Below are positions 1 through 8,464 of a DNA stretch of 64,000 bases, in pieces (positions within the stretch are counted from its first letter, which is position 1; each line of letters opens with the position of its first letter). Made by a program: the position numbers and the translations under genes. This DNA is from an uncultured Clostridia bacterium (GTDB lineage: Bacteria; Bacillota; Clostridia; Christensenellales; UBA1242), in assembly GCA_905235475.1 (NCBI GenBank), contig CAJOLU010000004.1:62001-126000 (forward strand), read 5' to 3'. The notes beneath the pieces were generated by a model. The model saw nothing but the letters and a program-made list of their open reading frames with translations, made no database searches and was not told the origin of the DNA.

Positions 1-1106
1 TTTTAGCTTTTTGGCGTGAGGAGCACGAATCTCGTGGCTATCAAGAATTTTCTGGTCCTCAACTAAATTCAAGAAAACTTTGGGAAACCTCTGGGCACTG
101 GGCACACTACAAAGAAAATATGTTCATCACTGGCGACGAGCAAAACCCACTTGCATTAAAACCAATGAACTGCCCTAACTCAATTATGGTTTATAAGCAA
201 AAAGTTAGATCATATCGTGAACTTCCATTAAGACTTGCAAGTTGTGACAAAATTCACAGAAAAGAAATCTCTGGAACACTTCATGGACTATTCCGCGTTC
301 AAACTTTCACTCAAGATGACTCACACAACTACATTCGTGACACACAAATTAAAGATGAAATTAATGAAATTATGGACATTGCCGACAAACTCTATGGTGT
401 GTTTGGGCTAACATACAAACCACTTCTCTCCACTAGACCAGAAGACTTTATGGGCAACATCAATCTTTGGAACAGAGCAGAAAAAGAACTTAAAGAAATT
501 ATGGTGGAACGCTTTGGACAAGATGGATTTGAACTCAATGAGGGTGATGGTGCATTCTATGGTCCAAAAATCGACCTTATTATGACAGATGCTTTGGGAA
601 GAAAATGGCAAACTGGAACAATTCAACTAGACTTCCAACTTCCTAGAAATTTTGACCTTACTTTTGCAAACGAAAAAGGAGAACTTGAAGTTCCGGTTAT
701 GGTTCACCGTGCAATTTATGGTTCTTTTGACAGATTTATTGGAATTATTATTGAACACTTTGCTGGTGCTTTCCCATTCTGGCTAAGCCCAACACAAGTT
801 GGTGTTGTTCCTGTTAGTGAAAAGAACAACCAATATGCAAAAGAAATTGCTGCCGTTTTGAAAGAAAATGGAATTTCAAGCGAAATTGACCTATCTGAAA
901 ATGGAATGGGTGCAAAAGTTAATGGCTACAGAAAAATGAAAGTTCCATACACACTCATTTTAGGAGAACAAGAAGAACAAAACAAAACAATTTCAATAAA
1001 AATTCGTGGTGGAAAACAAGTTAACAACATTCCACTTAACAAGTTCTTAGAAATTTGCAACAAACAAAACAAAGAAAAAACCTTAAACCTTGTTGAAGAA
1101 TTTTAA
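1..1106 (+). CDS. thrS: Threonyl-tRNA synthetase, 3' part (cut by window start)
   Basis: Charges tRNA-Thr with threonine in the cytoplasm. The frame is open from base 3, so only the C-terminal 367 residues are present; the TGS and editing domains would lie to the left. Visible are the start of the class II core (LWETSGHW), a motif-2 region (TLHGLFRVQTFTQDD), the YGPKID segment, motif 3 (HRAIYGSFDRFIG) and the C-terminal anticodon-binding domain (from VGVVPVS). The zinc-cysteine segment reads KPMNCPNS rather than the commoner KPMNCPGG or KPMNCPGH. The gene ends in TAA, followed by a strong terminator. Identity is secure from the motif order. Confidence 0.95.
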   Translation, partial: LAFWREEHESRGYQEFSGPQLNSRKLWETSGHWAHYKENMFITGDEQNPLALKPMNCPNSIMVYKQKVRSYRELPLRLASCDKIHRKEISGTLHGLFRVQTFTQDDSHNYIRDTQIKDEINEIMDIADKLYGVFGLTYKPLLSTRPEDFMGNINLWNRAEKELKEIMVERFGQDGFELNEGDGAFYGPKIDLIMTDALGRKWQTGTIQLDFQLPRNFDLTFANEKGELEVPVMVHRAIYGSFDRFIGIIIEHFAGAFPFWLSPTQVGVVPVSEKNNQYAKEIAAVLKENGISSEIDLSENGMGAKVNGYRKMKVPYTLILGEQEEQNKTISIKIRGGKQVNNIPLNKFLEICNKQNKEKTLNLVEEF

Positions 1107-1122
1107 TCAATTTAATATAAAT

Positions 1123-1157
1123 AAAAACACCCCAACTTTTTCAGTTAGGGTGTTTTT
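1123..1157. terminator. Rho-independent terminator between thrS and the amidohydrolase gene
   Basis: The stem AACACCC/GGGTGTT is extended by AACT/AGTT. A-rich and T-rich flanks let it serve both convergent genes. Confidence 0.85.
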
Positions 1158-1224
1158 TATAAAATCATAATACTCAAATATTTTGTTAAAATTGTGCAAA
1201 AGTGGATAACTTTTTTGCCCTTAT

Positions 1225-2232
1225 CTAAATCTTAAAGAGTTTTTCCGCGTTGCCGTGAGCAATTTTTTCCTTTGATTGCTCATCAATGTCATATTCTTCC
1301 AAAAAAGACCTCACATTGTCTGTGTTAACAAATTCATTATTTAGATAACAGAAGTCTTGTCCCCAAAGAATGTGGTCTGCACCCATTGTTTTGAGGCAAA
1401 AATCCATATCGTCCTTAAAGAACATTCCAGAAGGATTTGTGTAGATATTATTTTTGAAGTAATAAGAAATTGGGTGCTTAAGTTTTGTGATATATTGATT
1501 TAAGCCCATATCCATTCTATCAAAATAATATGGCATTAGTTCAGCCCAGTGCCCTATGATAATTTTAAGGTTTGGCAATTTATCCAAAATGCCTGCCAAA
1601 ATGATTCTCACAATGTGAACTCCAACTTCATAGTGCCAACCAATTCCATAGCCTGAAAAAGTTCTTGTCACATCTTCAGACCAATCTCCATTATAGTAGG
1701 CTTTTGTTACATTTGGGTTAACTGCCCCTGGATGAAAATACATTGGAACATCAAGTTCAGCACACTTTTCAAATATAGGGAAAAATCTCTTCTCATCTAA
1801 AAAGTGACCTTGAAAAGTTCCTTGAATCATAACGCCAACAAACCCAAGTTCGTTTATGCATCTTTCAATTTCTTTAACCGCTTCTTCTGGCTCATCAACT
1901 GGAATTGTTGCATAGCCATAAAATCTGCCTGGATATTTTTTTATTGCTTCATAAAGTTCATCATTAGCAAGTTTGCAAAGTTTGATGGCATCTTCTTTTG
2001 ATAAATTCATTGGTGGATTGTTTCCATAACCAACAACTTGCGCATCAACGCCAACCTTATCCATATATGCAATTCTTTTTTCATCAAGGTTTGTGATAAG
2101 GCTATGCTCAACAAAGTTGTCAACATAAGCAAACATTGACGGATTAAAGTCGCCTTGTTTTTTCATTAATTCTTTCATTTCTTCATTAACTTTTTTAGAC
2201 ATAAAATGTTCTTCAACGGTTATTATTTTCAT
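1225..2232 (-). CDS. Amidohydrolase-2 family protein (ACMSD / gamma-resorcylate decarboxylase-like)
   Basis: A 335-aa protein of the amidohydrolase-2 family, metal-dependent TIM-barrel enzymes that include aromatic acid decarboxylases and hydrolases. The N-terminal EEHF motif (residues 7-10) supplies the first metal ligands. YFHPG and IIGHWAEL supply further histidines, and GQDF near the C-terminus supplies the catalytic aspartate. Length matches the family. It is the last gene of a leftward set: its start lies 15 bp after the stop of the dehydrogenase gene and 925 bp after that of the nitroreductase, suggesting one transcript and a shared small-molecule substrate. The substrate cannot be read from sequence, and decarboxylase versus hydrolase is unresolved. 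Confidence 0.8.
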   Translation of the reverse strand: MKIITVEEHFMSKKVNEEMKELMKKQGDFNPSMFAYVDNFVEHSLITNLDEKRIAYMDKVGVDAQVVGYGNNPPMNLSKEDAIKLCKLANDELYEAIKKYPGRFYGYATIPVDEPEEAVKEIERCINELGFVGVMIQGTFQGHFLDEKRFFPIFEKCAELDVPMYFHPGAVNPNVTKAYYNGDWSEDVTRTFSGYGIGWHYEVGVHIVRIILAGILDKLPNLKIIIGHWAELMPYYFDRMDMGLNQYITKLKHPISYYFKNNIYTNPSGMFFKDDMDFCLKTMGADHILWGQDFCYLNNEFVNTDNVRSFLEEYDIDEQSKEKIAHGNAEKLFKI

Positions 2233-2247
2233 ATTTTTATTCTCCCT

Positions 2248-3132
2248 TTAATTTAATAAATCCTTTATTGTTTCTTCTGGCTTTAAGTTCGTGAGGGCAA
2301 CACTTTGGTTCCACAACTCCAACATATTTTCTTTGTTGTATGATAGGTCTGAAGATTTTTTGAACTTTGTGCTTCTGTCAAAATATTTGCCAGACAAATT
2401 TGAAAATTCATCTTGTGTGGCAACTTGAGAAAGTGCCAAAGAAGATTTATTTAAATCACCAACACGATTTGGCATAGTCATTTTAATGAAAGCAGTTTGT
2501 GCTGGATTTCTTGGACCAGCACCAAAGTTTGTTTTCATCATTCCTGGGTTAAAAGCGTTAACGGTTATTTTTGACCCCAACTTTTCAAGTCTTTCAGCAA
2601 GTTCATATGTAAAATAAATGTTGCAAAGTTTGGAATATGCATATCTCTTTCTGTCATCAACAGATTGATGTGCCAAATATTCCACACCTTGCCACTCAAT
2701 TCCTCCTGGTGGATTATGCATATCACTTGTGATATTCAAAATTCTTGCATCTTTGTTCATATAAGGCAAAAGCAAATTTGTGAGCAAAAAATGCCCCAAA
2801 TGGTTTGTGGCAAAAACAAGTTCAAAGCCATCTTCTGTTGTGCCATTATGCATAGAAGAAATGCCAGCATTGCAAATTAACACATCTAGTTTCAAGTTTA
2901 ACTTTTTAAAGTCTTCCACAAAACTTCTCACTGAACTTAAAGAAGAGGTGTCGATTATCATTAGCATTATGTTTTGATTGTTTGTTTCTTTTATGATTTC
3001 TTCTTTTGCTGCAAGCCCTTTTTCTTTATTCCTGCAAGCAAGAATAACCCTAAAATTTTCATCTTTTGCAATCTTTTTGGCGGTTTCAAAACCAAGCCCA
3101 GAATTTGCACCAGTTATTATCACTGTTTTCAT
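2248..3132 (-). CDS. Short-chain dehydrogenase/reductase (SDR)
   Basis: A 294-aa NAD(P)-dependent oxidoreductase with a Rossmann fold. The cofactor motif TGANSGLG lies at residues 7-14, the structural NAG motif follows LDVLIC, and the catalytic pair is in YAYSK. The motifs and the C-terminal extension resemble the retinol dehydrogenase / protochlorophyllide reductase-like branch of classical SDRs. It sits between the nitroreductase (25 bp upstream) and the amidohydrolase (15 bp downstream), so the three are probably co-transcribed. Substrate unknown. Confidence 0.88.
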   Translation of the reverse strand: MKTVIITGANSGLGFETAKKIAKDENFRVILACRNKEKGLAAKEEIIKETNNQNIMLMIIDTSSLSSVRSFVEDFKKLNLKLDVLICNAGISSMHNGTTEDGFELVFATNHLGHFLLTNLLLPYMNKDARILNITSDMHNPPGGIEWQGVEYLAHQSVDDRKRYAYSKLCNIYFTYELAERLEKLGSKITVNAFNPGMMKTNFGAGPRNPAQTAFIKMTMPNRVGDLNKSSLALSQVATQDEFSNLSGKYFDRSTKFKKSSDLSYNKENMLELWNQSVALTNLKPEETIKDLLN

Positions 3133-3157
3133 AATTAACCTCCATATAAAAAATTTA

Positions 3158-3985
3158 TTAACTCAAACGAAACATTTTTCTGCTTCTATCTTTCTTCACG
3201 CCTCTTGCATATTTTATTTTTGGATACCCAAACCCAACAACAACCATAAGTTCGTGGTCTTCTGGAATATGCATAAGCCTTCTGGCTTCCTTTGATTTTG
3301 ATAGCAATTCGGCTGAATATGTGGAAATAACCGTTCCAAGGTTATTTGCGTTTGCCAAAAGTTCAAAATATGCAGTGGCAATATTGATTTCCACAAGTGG
3401 TCCATCTTGAAATCTTGCATCTTTTGCTTTATGAGCAATAAACAAGCAAGGAGCATCATAAAGCCTTAGTTTTGAAAAATCGTCATTCTCAGTCGTTTCA
3501 AACATCGACATTTGCTTGCCGCCAAAAACTGCTTGATAAACTTGTTTCATTGCTTTTCGAGACTCAACAACACAAAACTCCAAACTTTGGTTATTTCCTC
3601 CTGTTGGCAAATTGCTCAAAGAATCCAAAATGCTATCAATAACTTTTTTATCAACATCTTGCTTTAAAAATGCCCTACAAGTTCTGCGATATGCTATTAG
3701 TTTTGCCAGTTCATCTTTAATTGATTCATTTGGCATAGCAGGAACATCTTCTGGTTTCACTCCCAAAACAGATATTGCACCAGTTGGGCAAACAGCCAAA
3801 CAATGTTGGCATTTCCAACAACCTTTCCAAGTGCCAAGATTTTTTTCATCAACCATAACTGGGTTCCCATCTTGAAAATCCAACACATTTCCACCCACCA
3901 TATTGCCCGGGCAAACAGACAAGCATTTGCCGCAACCAGTGCATTTTGATTTATCAACTTTAAAATTTGCAATTTCTTCAAACAT
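3158..3985 (-). CDS. Ferredoxin-nitroreductase fusion
   Basis: A 275-aa two-domain protein. Residues 1-75 carry two 4Fe-4S ferredoxin motifs: CTGCGKCLSVCP, and CWKCQHCLAVCP after GTWKG. The rest is an FMN-binding nitroreductase domain with the typical start YRRTCRAF and a C-terminal MVVVGFGYP segment. Such fusions reduce nitro, quinone or flavin-type substrates using electrons from the built-in clusters. It is the first gene of the leftward three-gene set and has a strong GAGGAGG site before ATG. A terminator separates it from the NMN-adenylyltransferase-like gene upstream, so it probably has its own promoter, which I could not place. Confidence 0.88.
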   Translation of the reverse strand: MFEEIANFKVDKSKCTGCGKCLSVCPGNMVGGNVLDFQDGNPVMVDEKNLGTWKGCWKCQHCLAVCPTGAISVLGVKPEDVPAMPNESIKDELAKLIAYRRTCRAFLKQDVDKKVIDSILDSLSNLPTGGNNQSLEFCVVESRKAMKQVYQAVFGGKQMSMFETTENDDFSKLRLYDAPCLFIAHKAKDARFQDGPLVEINIATAYFELLANANNLGTVISTYSAELLSKSKEARRLMHIPEDHELMVVVGFGYPKIKYARGVKKDRSRKMFRLS

Positions 3986-4023
3986 ATAAAATTCCTCCTC
4001 AATGTTTTTAAGTTCTTCTTAAA

Positions 4024-4055
4024 GCAAAAAAGCAAAGCATAAAACTAGTCTTTGC
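4024..4055 (-). terminator. Terminator downstream of the NMN-adenylyltransferase-like gene
   Basis: On the minus strand GCAAAG pairs with CTTTGC across a 12-base loop and is followed by a T run. It lies just past the stop at 4063. Confidence 0.6.
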
Positions 4056-4062
4056 CCCTTTC

Positions 4063-4584
4063 TCACCCTTTGTTTTGACTTAACAAATATTCTTTAAAAA
4101 ATGGTTTTGCACTATCACAAATGTAATCATAATATTTATTCACATCACTTCGAATTTTTGTGGAAGAAATGTTTATCTCTTCTCGAAATTCATCTTGCAA
4201 AACATATTTGCTCTCACTAAAATATTTTTTATATTCGTTTTCATAAGAGCGTTCACTGCCAAAAATAATATCTATCTTTTCATTTAACAAAGCCTTTAAC
4301 TGTTCACTCCACTCCTTCCAACCATTTGGCATTGTTGGAATTCCCTCCTCGTTAAAACTTATGACTTCAACATTTTCAATGCCTTTGAGTTCATTTTTAA
4401 TCCACTCTGTTTTTGTTTCCAAACTAATGAAAGGAATGTTTGCTTCATCGCAAATTTCTTTGTTTCTTTTTTCATCTCCACCAACAACAACAAAAAGTTT
4501 ATCACATTGTTTTGCTGCTTTTTTTATTGCATTTATGTGACCTTTGTGTGGTGGCAAAAACTTGCCCACGAACATTCCAACCAT
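4063..4584 (-). CDS. Nucleotidyltransferase of the NadR/NMN adenylyltransferase type
   Basis: A 173-aa cytidylyltransferase-fold protein. The nucleotide-binding motif GKFLPPHKGH lies at residues 7-16 and the second phosphate-binding motif ISSTKIRSD near residue 143. This pairing is typical of the nicotinamide-mononucleotide adenylyltransferase domain of NadR/NadM proteins, which make NAD from NMN and ATP. The kinase and regulatory domains of full NadR are absent. A related nucleotidyltransferase acting on another phosphorylated substrate is possible. The start codon is preceded by a GAGGTG-type site. Confidence 0.7.
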   Translation of the reverse strand: MVGMFVGKFLPPHKGHINAIKKAAKQCDKLFVVVGGDEKRNKEICDEANIPFISLETKTEWIKNELKGIENVEVISFNEEGIPTMPNGWKEWSEQLKALLNEKIDIIFGSERSYENEYKKYFSESKYVLQDEFREEINISSTKIRSDVNKYYDYICDSAKPFFKEYLLSQNKG

Positions 4585-4649
4585 TTTTGTTCACCTCAAT
4601 TTTCTAACAAATTATATCACAACAAAAACGAAAACAAAAACAATATAAG

Positions 4650-4937
4650 TCACTTTGTTAAATTTTTCTTCTTAAAACACGCAACCATTGTTGCAATAAT
4701 ATAAATAAGCCCCAAAACGCCAAGTGATGGATACACAAAAGACACAAAAGAAGAAAAACCAATGCCAGACAAAAGAAGTGAAATAATCACAACCAAAGTG
4801 GCACAAATTGGTGTGCTTTTAATATATTCTTTTAGCCAGGAACAAAAGGGCAAACGCTGTGCTGAGTAGCCCCAACCACACAACAAACAACACAAAAAAG
4901 CCAAATTGTTTGTTAAGGCTTGCACCCATAAACACAA
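4650..4937 (-). CDS. YkvI-type membrane protein, 3' part after a frameshift
   Basis: This 95-codon frame carries the C-terminal end of the transporter-like protein whose 5' part lies at 4819-5685. The homologous part starts near the EYIKSTP segment and contains two hydrophobic stretches (ATLVVIISLLLSGIGF and LGVLGLIYIIATMVA) that complete the helix set. The N-terminal residues of this frame are only out-of-frame reading of the first part. It is offset by +1 from the upstream frame. There is no ribosome site of its own, so it is probably not an independent gene. Confidence 0.6.
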   Translation of the reverse strand: MCLWVQALTNNLAFLCCLLCGWGYSAQRLPFCSWLKEYIKSTPICATLVVIISLLLSGIGFSSFVSFVYPSLGVLGLIYIIATMVACFKKKNLTK

Positions 4938-5685
4938 TTGGAATATCTTGCGTGGTTGCCTCTGGACACAAAAAGAGTAAGAGCGTGATAATAAACAAAC
5001 TAAGCATTAGCAAAGCACTTCCAAGGGCACTCCCCCACACAAATTCTTTTTTAGCATATGTGGCACCCATTTTGGCAAAAATAAAACCAGATAAAAACAT
5101 ATTGGAACACACAAACAAAAAAGCATACAAAAACCCAAAACCAGCCTGCAGTTTTGTACTATGCTGCGCTGAAATTAGCAAATTGCCATCTCCAAGTTTA
5201 AACGCAAAAATCACACCCACGCACAAAAGCATTAGTGGAACAATTATTGCATTTGTTTTTGTAACGCCAGAAAATCCAAAACACACAACCAACACAGCAA
5301 TCGCCGCAGAAATAACTGAAGCAATCCTATATGGCATGTTGGGCATAACAGAAAATAGCAAACTATCCGCCCCAGCAAACATTGAGCTCAAAACCAAAAT
5401 GTTTGATATTGCCACCATAATTTCACTTATAAAAGAAAACTTTTTATATAATTTGTTATTTGCTTCTTGAACGGTTGTGATTTGAAATTTTTTGCCAAAA
5501 TAAAAAAACAAAAGTGAGCAAAAGAAAAACCAAATGGAAGTTAGAAAAATCATCAAATAACTAATGCTACCCCATTTTGCAAAATACACCCATATTTCTT
5601 TTCCAGAAGCAAAACCAGCACCCACCAAAGTTCCAAACATACAAAAGCCAATGCTAAAAACATTTTTTATGTTAGTTTTCACCAC
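4819..5685 (-). CDS. YkvI-type multi-helix membrane protein, 5' part (frame broken near the end)
   Basis: This 288-codon frame encodes an integral membrane protein with about eight hydrophobic helices. The opening GTLVGAGFASGKEI is characteristic of the YkvI family, which belongs to the APC-like transporter superfamily; substrate unknown. The frame stops shortly after STAFALLFLAK, while the remaining helices continue in the +1 frame at 4650-4937. The gene is therefore frameshifted by mutation, sequencing error or, less likely, recoding. The start is a GTG overlapping the last codons of the TPR gene (coordinates overlap by 14 bp), implying translational coupling. Confidence 0.72.
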   Translation of the reverse strand: MVKTNIKNVFSIGFCMFGTLVGAGFASGKEIWVYFAKWGSISYLMIFLTSIWFFFCSLLFFYFGKKFQITTVQEANNKLYKKFSFISEIMVAISNILVLSSMFAGADSLLFSVMPNMPYRIASVISAAIAVLVVCFGFSGVTKTNAIIVPLMLLCVGVIFAFKLGDGNLLISAQHSTKLQAGFGFLYAFLFVCSNMFLSGFIFAKMGATYAKKEFVWGSALGSALLMLSLFIITLLLFLCPEATTQDIPIVFMGASLNKQFGFFVLFVVWLGLLSTAFALLFLAKRIY

Positions 5686-7276
5686 TCACCTCATTTTTGA
5701 TTGAACAAGCAAAAATATCTTCCACCAATTTTGCCTCAACGCCAAAAAAGTTGCATGCATTAAAGAACACTTGTTCATTTTCTTTAAGCAAAAAACAAGC
5801 AATGACTTTTGAAGACATATTTTTCAAAAACACATTTTCTTTGTGTGAATTTGCCTTTTTAATAATTGATGGCAAAAGCAAAAGATGTGGATAAAAACAC
5901 TCCGCATATGCTATTGCCGAACTTGTTCCATCTAAAAAATTGTTGGAAAAACTTTTCAATTCATTCTTTTTTAAGTTAAAACTAGAATAAACAAAGGAGC
6001 AAACAAAGTTATAGTTTTTGAACAATTCGCTCTTTATTGCTTCTTTTAAGATGACATATTTTTGCTTTTTTGTTGGACCTGTTGAAAGCAATAATTTTTG
6101 AACAAGACATATTGCTTTTTTGTTTTTGGAAGCAATTAAACTTTGTGTGGTTTTTTGCGTGAGTGACAAATCATTTAAATCATAACTCCACAAAATATCA
6201 TTTAATAAATTATAACTTTTGTCTATCTCTTTTGAGAGTTTTCCACTCACAAATAGTTCAAGTAAATTTTCCACTTTTGCACATTCCATCTGTTTTGGAA
6301 GGCGTTTTCCAATCTTGCAACCATCGCCCAGCTCTCGTGTTTTGATGGCATCATAAAAAAATGAGTAAATTGGATTCTCTTCATCTAGCCATATGCTTTT
6401 GCCAACACACAATAAAGCTTCTTGATCTCTTTTAATATTATAGTAACAAAGTCCACATAAAAGGTGGTTTGTTGGGTTAAATTCATCAATCTCACATAGT
6501 TTTTCAAAATAACTAATTGCCCCTAAAAAATCTTTTTCATAGCACAAAAACATAGCCACACGTTTTATATCTTCTTTTTTGTTAAGTGATAATGCCAAAA
6601 GATTTGTCACTTCTTTTTGTCTTTTTGATTTATTTTCTTTTTCATAAACTTTGATTAAAACAATGTGAGCCAAACACGAGTTTGGATTTTCCATTAAACA
6701 CTCTTTTGCTTTTAGTTTCGCAGAGGCATAATCTTCTTCGCAAAGGTCGCAAAAAGCAAGGAGTTCCAAAGTTTTTTCATTTGTTTTCATTTCGCCCAAA
6801 ATTTTTCTTGCCGCTTTTGGGTTGTTTTGACTTAAAAAGCGTTTAGAAAGAAATAACATTTGTTCTTCGCCATTTGGCTTGTCAATTTCTTTAATGTAAG
6901 AAATCCACTCCACGCAAGCATCAGAAAACACGCCAAGCACATCCCACTTAATGGCCGCTGTAAAATATTCAAACGCCAAATCAAAACGCCTTAAACTTAC
7001 CAAATTTCTTCCAATACCAAAAAAGGCACTTGCCCTCAAAACTTCACAAGATGCAACTTTGAAAAACTGGTTTAAACTTTGCTCAAACTGTCCCATTTCA
7101 TAATAACATTGTGCAAGCATCACACAAAGTTTTTGCTTTTCTCTTTTGTTTTTTTGAAGGCTTTTTGCGTTTTTAATTGCATCTAAAACTCCCCAATAAT
7201 CTTTTGCTTCATATCTTGCATACACTAGTTTTAGATAGTGCTTGAAACTCTTTTTAAACTTAACAATTTTTTGCAT
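5672..7276 (-). CDS. Tetratricopeptide-repeat protein
   Basis: A 534-aa helical protein built from degenerate TPR units, for example around YARYEAKDYWGVLDAI, AQCYYEMGQFEQSLNQFF, RRFDLAFEYFTAAI and GLCYYNIKRDQEALLCV. The C-terminal third is less regular. There is no signal peptide or membrane segment, so it is probably a cytoplasmic scaffold. Its stop overlaps the GTG start of the YkvI-type gene, indicating one operon. I see no good ribosome binding site before the ATG, so the exact start is uncertain. Partner unknown. Confidence 0.75.
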   Translation of the reverse strand: MQKIVKFKKSFKHYLKLVYARYEAKDYWGVLDAIKNAKSLQKNKREKQKLCVMLAQCYYEMGQFEQSLNQFFKVASCEVLRASAFFGIGRNLVSLRRFDLAFEYFTAAIKWDVLGVFSDACVEWISYIKEIDKPNGEEQMLFLSKRFLSQNNPKAARKILGEMKTNEKTLELLAFCDLCEEDYASAKLKAKECLMENPNSCLAHIVLIKVYEKENKSKRQKEVTNLLALSLNKKEDIKRVAMFLCYEKDFLGAISYFEKLCEIDEFNPTNHLLCGLCYYNIKRDQEALLCVGKSIWLDEENPIYSFFYDAIKTRELGDGCKIGKRLPKQMECAKVENLLELFVSGKLSKEIDKSYNLLNDILWSYDLNDLSLTQKTTQSLIASKNKKAICLVQKLLLSTGPTKKQKYVILKEAIKSELFKNYNFVCSFVYSSFNLKKNELKSFSNNFLDGTSSAIAYAECFYPHLLLLPSIIKKANSHKENVFLKNMSSKVIACFLLKENEQVFFNACNFFGVEAKLVEDIFACSIKNEVSGEN

Positions 7277-7350
7277 ATCGCTATTTTATGAAATAAAAGC
7301 ACAAAAAAGACTTGATTTGCAAAAATTTGGGTCACAAAAAATGATATTAA

Positions 7351-7383
7351 CCCACTTTTTATGCTCGTTTTTCAAAAAGTGGG
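7351..7383. promoter_or_regulatory. Inverted repeat in the divergent TPR/Sel1 promoter region
   Basis: Arms CCCACTTTTT and AAAAAGTGGG (10 bp, perfect) are separated by 13 bases. The repeat ends two bases before the -35 box of the Sel1 gene. Neither strand has a proper terminator tail, so a protein-binding site is plausible. Confidence 0.5.
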
Positions 7384-7385
7384 TA

Positions 7386-7427
7386 TTGACTATATGCTTC
7401 TTTTATGATATAATGTATTATACATTA
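7386..7427 (+). promoter_or_regulatory. Sigma-A-type promoter with overlapping palindrome, for the Sel1 gene
   Basis: TTGACT (7386-7391), a 17-base spacer, TATAAT (7409-7414) and a TGn extension. The palindrome TAATGTA-TTA-TACATTA (7411-7427) covers the -10 box and start point, so repression there is likely. Confidence 0.7.
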
Positions 7428-7439
7428 AGGGGTGAAAAA

Positions 7440-8402
7440 ATGGAAAAAAATTTGGAAAGCAGTTATATTGTTGCAACAGAACAACAAAGGGTTGTTCGTG
7501 AATGCATTGAGAATGATGACTTTGAGAAAGCTATCAAAGTGTTAAATATTTATAATGAAGAAGAAATTAAAAAGTTGTTTTTGGACAGAAATGAAATTAA
7601 GGAGTTGCAAGGAGCCGCATACTACACCTTGGCAAACATTTTGGCACAAGACTACAAATTAACTCCAAAAGAAGCAAAAATTCAACAAACTTTTAAAATA
7701 GAAACAGACATTGAAAAAGCAAAAATATGTTATCGCAAGAGTTTGAAATGTGGATATGGCGATTCAGCAAATAAGTTATTTCAAATTTATTACAAAGAAA
7801 ATAACTTTGCAAAAGCACATCAAATAGCAGAAATTGGTGTTGACCTTGGTGATGTGAAAAGTTACTATAATATGGGGAAACTTTTCTATGAAGGAAAAGG
7901 AACTAAGCAGAATTATCGCCAAGCAAGACAATTCTTTGAGGTATCTTTTAATGAAAATGGAAGATATGGTGGTTACCAACTTGGAATAATGTATGAACTG
8001 GGTTTAGATGTTTCAGTTAACCAAAGCAAAGCATTGGAATATTTTTATGGTGCAGCAGAATGTGGCGATGCTCTTGCGTGCTTTAAAATGGGTGGAATTT
8101 TGTCTGGATTTTATGATGGGAAATATACATGCATCAAAAAAAATCCACAAGCAGCAATTGAATATTATACATTTTATTTAACTCATTGCAATGCCAGCAA
8201 AAGAACTAATGCCCTAAGAAGTATTGCAATGATTGAAGCAAAAAGCAAGAATGTAAAAGATAGAAATAATGGTCAAAGAAAACTTTTGCGTCTTGCAAAA
8301 AGAGGCGATCAACCATCAAACGATGCCTTGGCAGAACAAACACCTTATGGAAAACTTGAAAAAGAATCTCGACCAGTTGATTTATCATTTCTTAACGTTT
8401 AA
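7440..8402 (+). CDS. Sel1-like repeat protein
   Basis: A 320-aa protein. Its middle contains Sel1-like helical repeats with the usual LG-x-Y/F-x-GxG signature (YYNMGKLFYEGKG, YQLGIMYELG, ACFKMGGILSG), typical of scaffold proteins in signalling or stress responses. The N-terminal 100 residues are helical and charged; there is no signal peptide. The ATG at 7440 is chosen because AAGGGGTG lies just before it and the promoter at 7386-7414 rules out the longer upstream frame. It is monocistronic: own promoter in front, bidirectional terminator behind. Divergent from the TPR gene. Confidence 0.78.
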   Translation: MEKNLESSYIVATEQQRVVRECIENDDFEKAIKVLNIYNEEEIKKLFLDRNEIKELQGAAYYTLANILAQDYKLTPKEAKIQQTFKIETDIEKAKICYRKSLKCGYGDSANKLFQIYYKENNFAKAHQIAEIGVDLGDVKSYYNMGKLFYEGKGTKQNYRQARQFFEVSFNENGRYGGYQLGIMYELGLDVSVNQSKALEYFYGAAECGDALACFKMGGILSGFYDGKYTCIKKNPQAAIEYYTFYLTHCNASKRTNALRSIAMIEAKSKNVKDRNNGQRKLLRLAKRGDQPSNDALAEQTPYGKLEKESRPVDLSFLNV

Positions 8403-8440
8403 TAGAATTAACCATTCTATGTGCATAGAAAAATAAACAA

Positions 8441-8464
8441 AAAAAGCCAAATTAGGCTTTTTTC
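8441..8464. terminator. Bidirectional terminator between the Sel1 gene and the PII operon
   Basis: AAAAAGCC pairs with GGCTTTTT around a six-base loop, with A and T runs on either side. The stop codon of the leftward PII gene lies inside the loop. Confidence 0.85.

Noticed and set aside
4859..5470. A 203-codon rightward frame
   Set aside because: It lies antisense inside the YkvI-type gene, has no ribosome site, and its composition is what the opposite strand of a hydrophobic protein gives.
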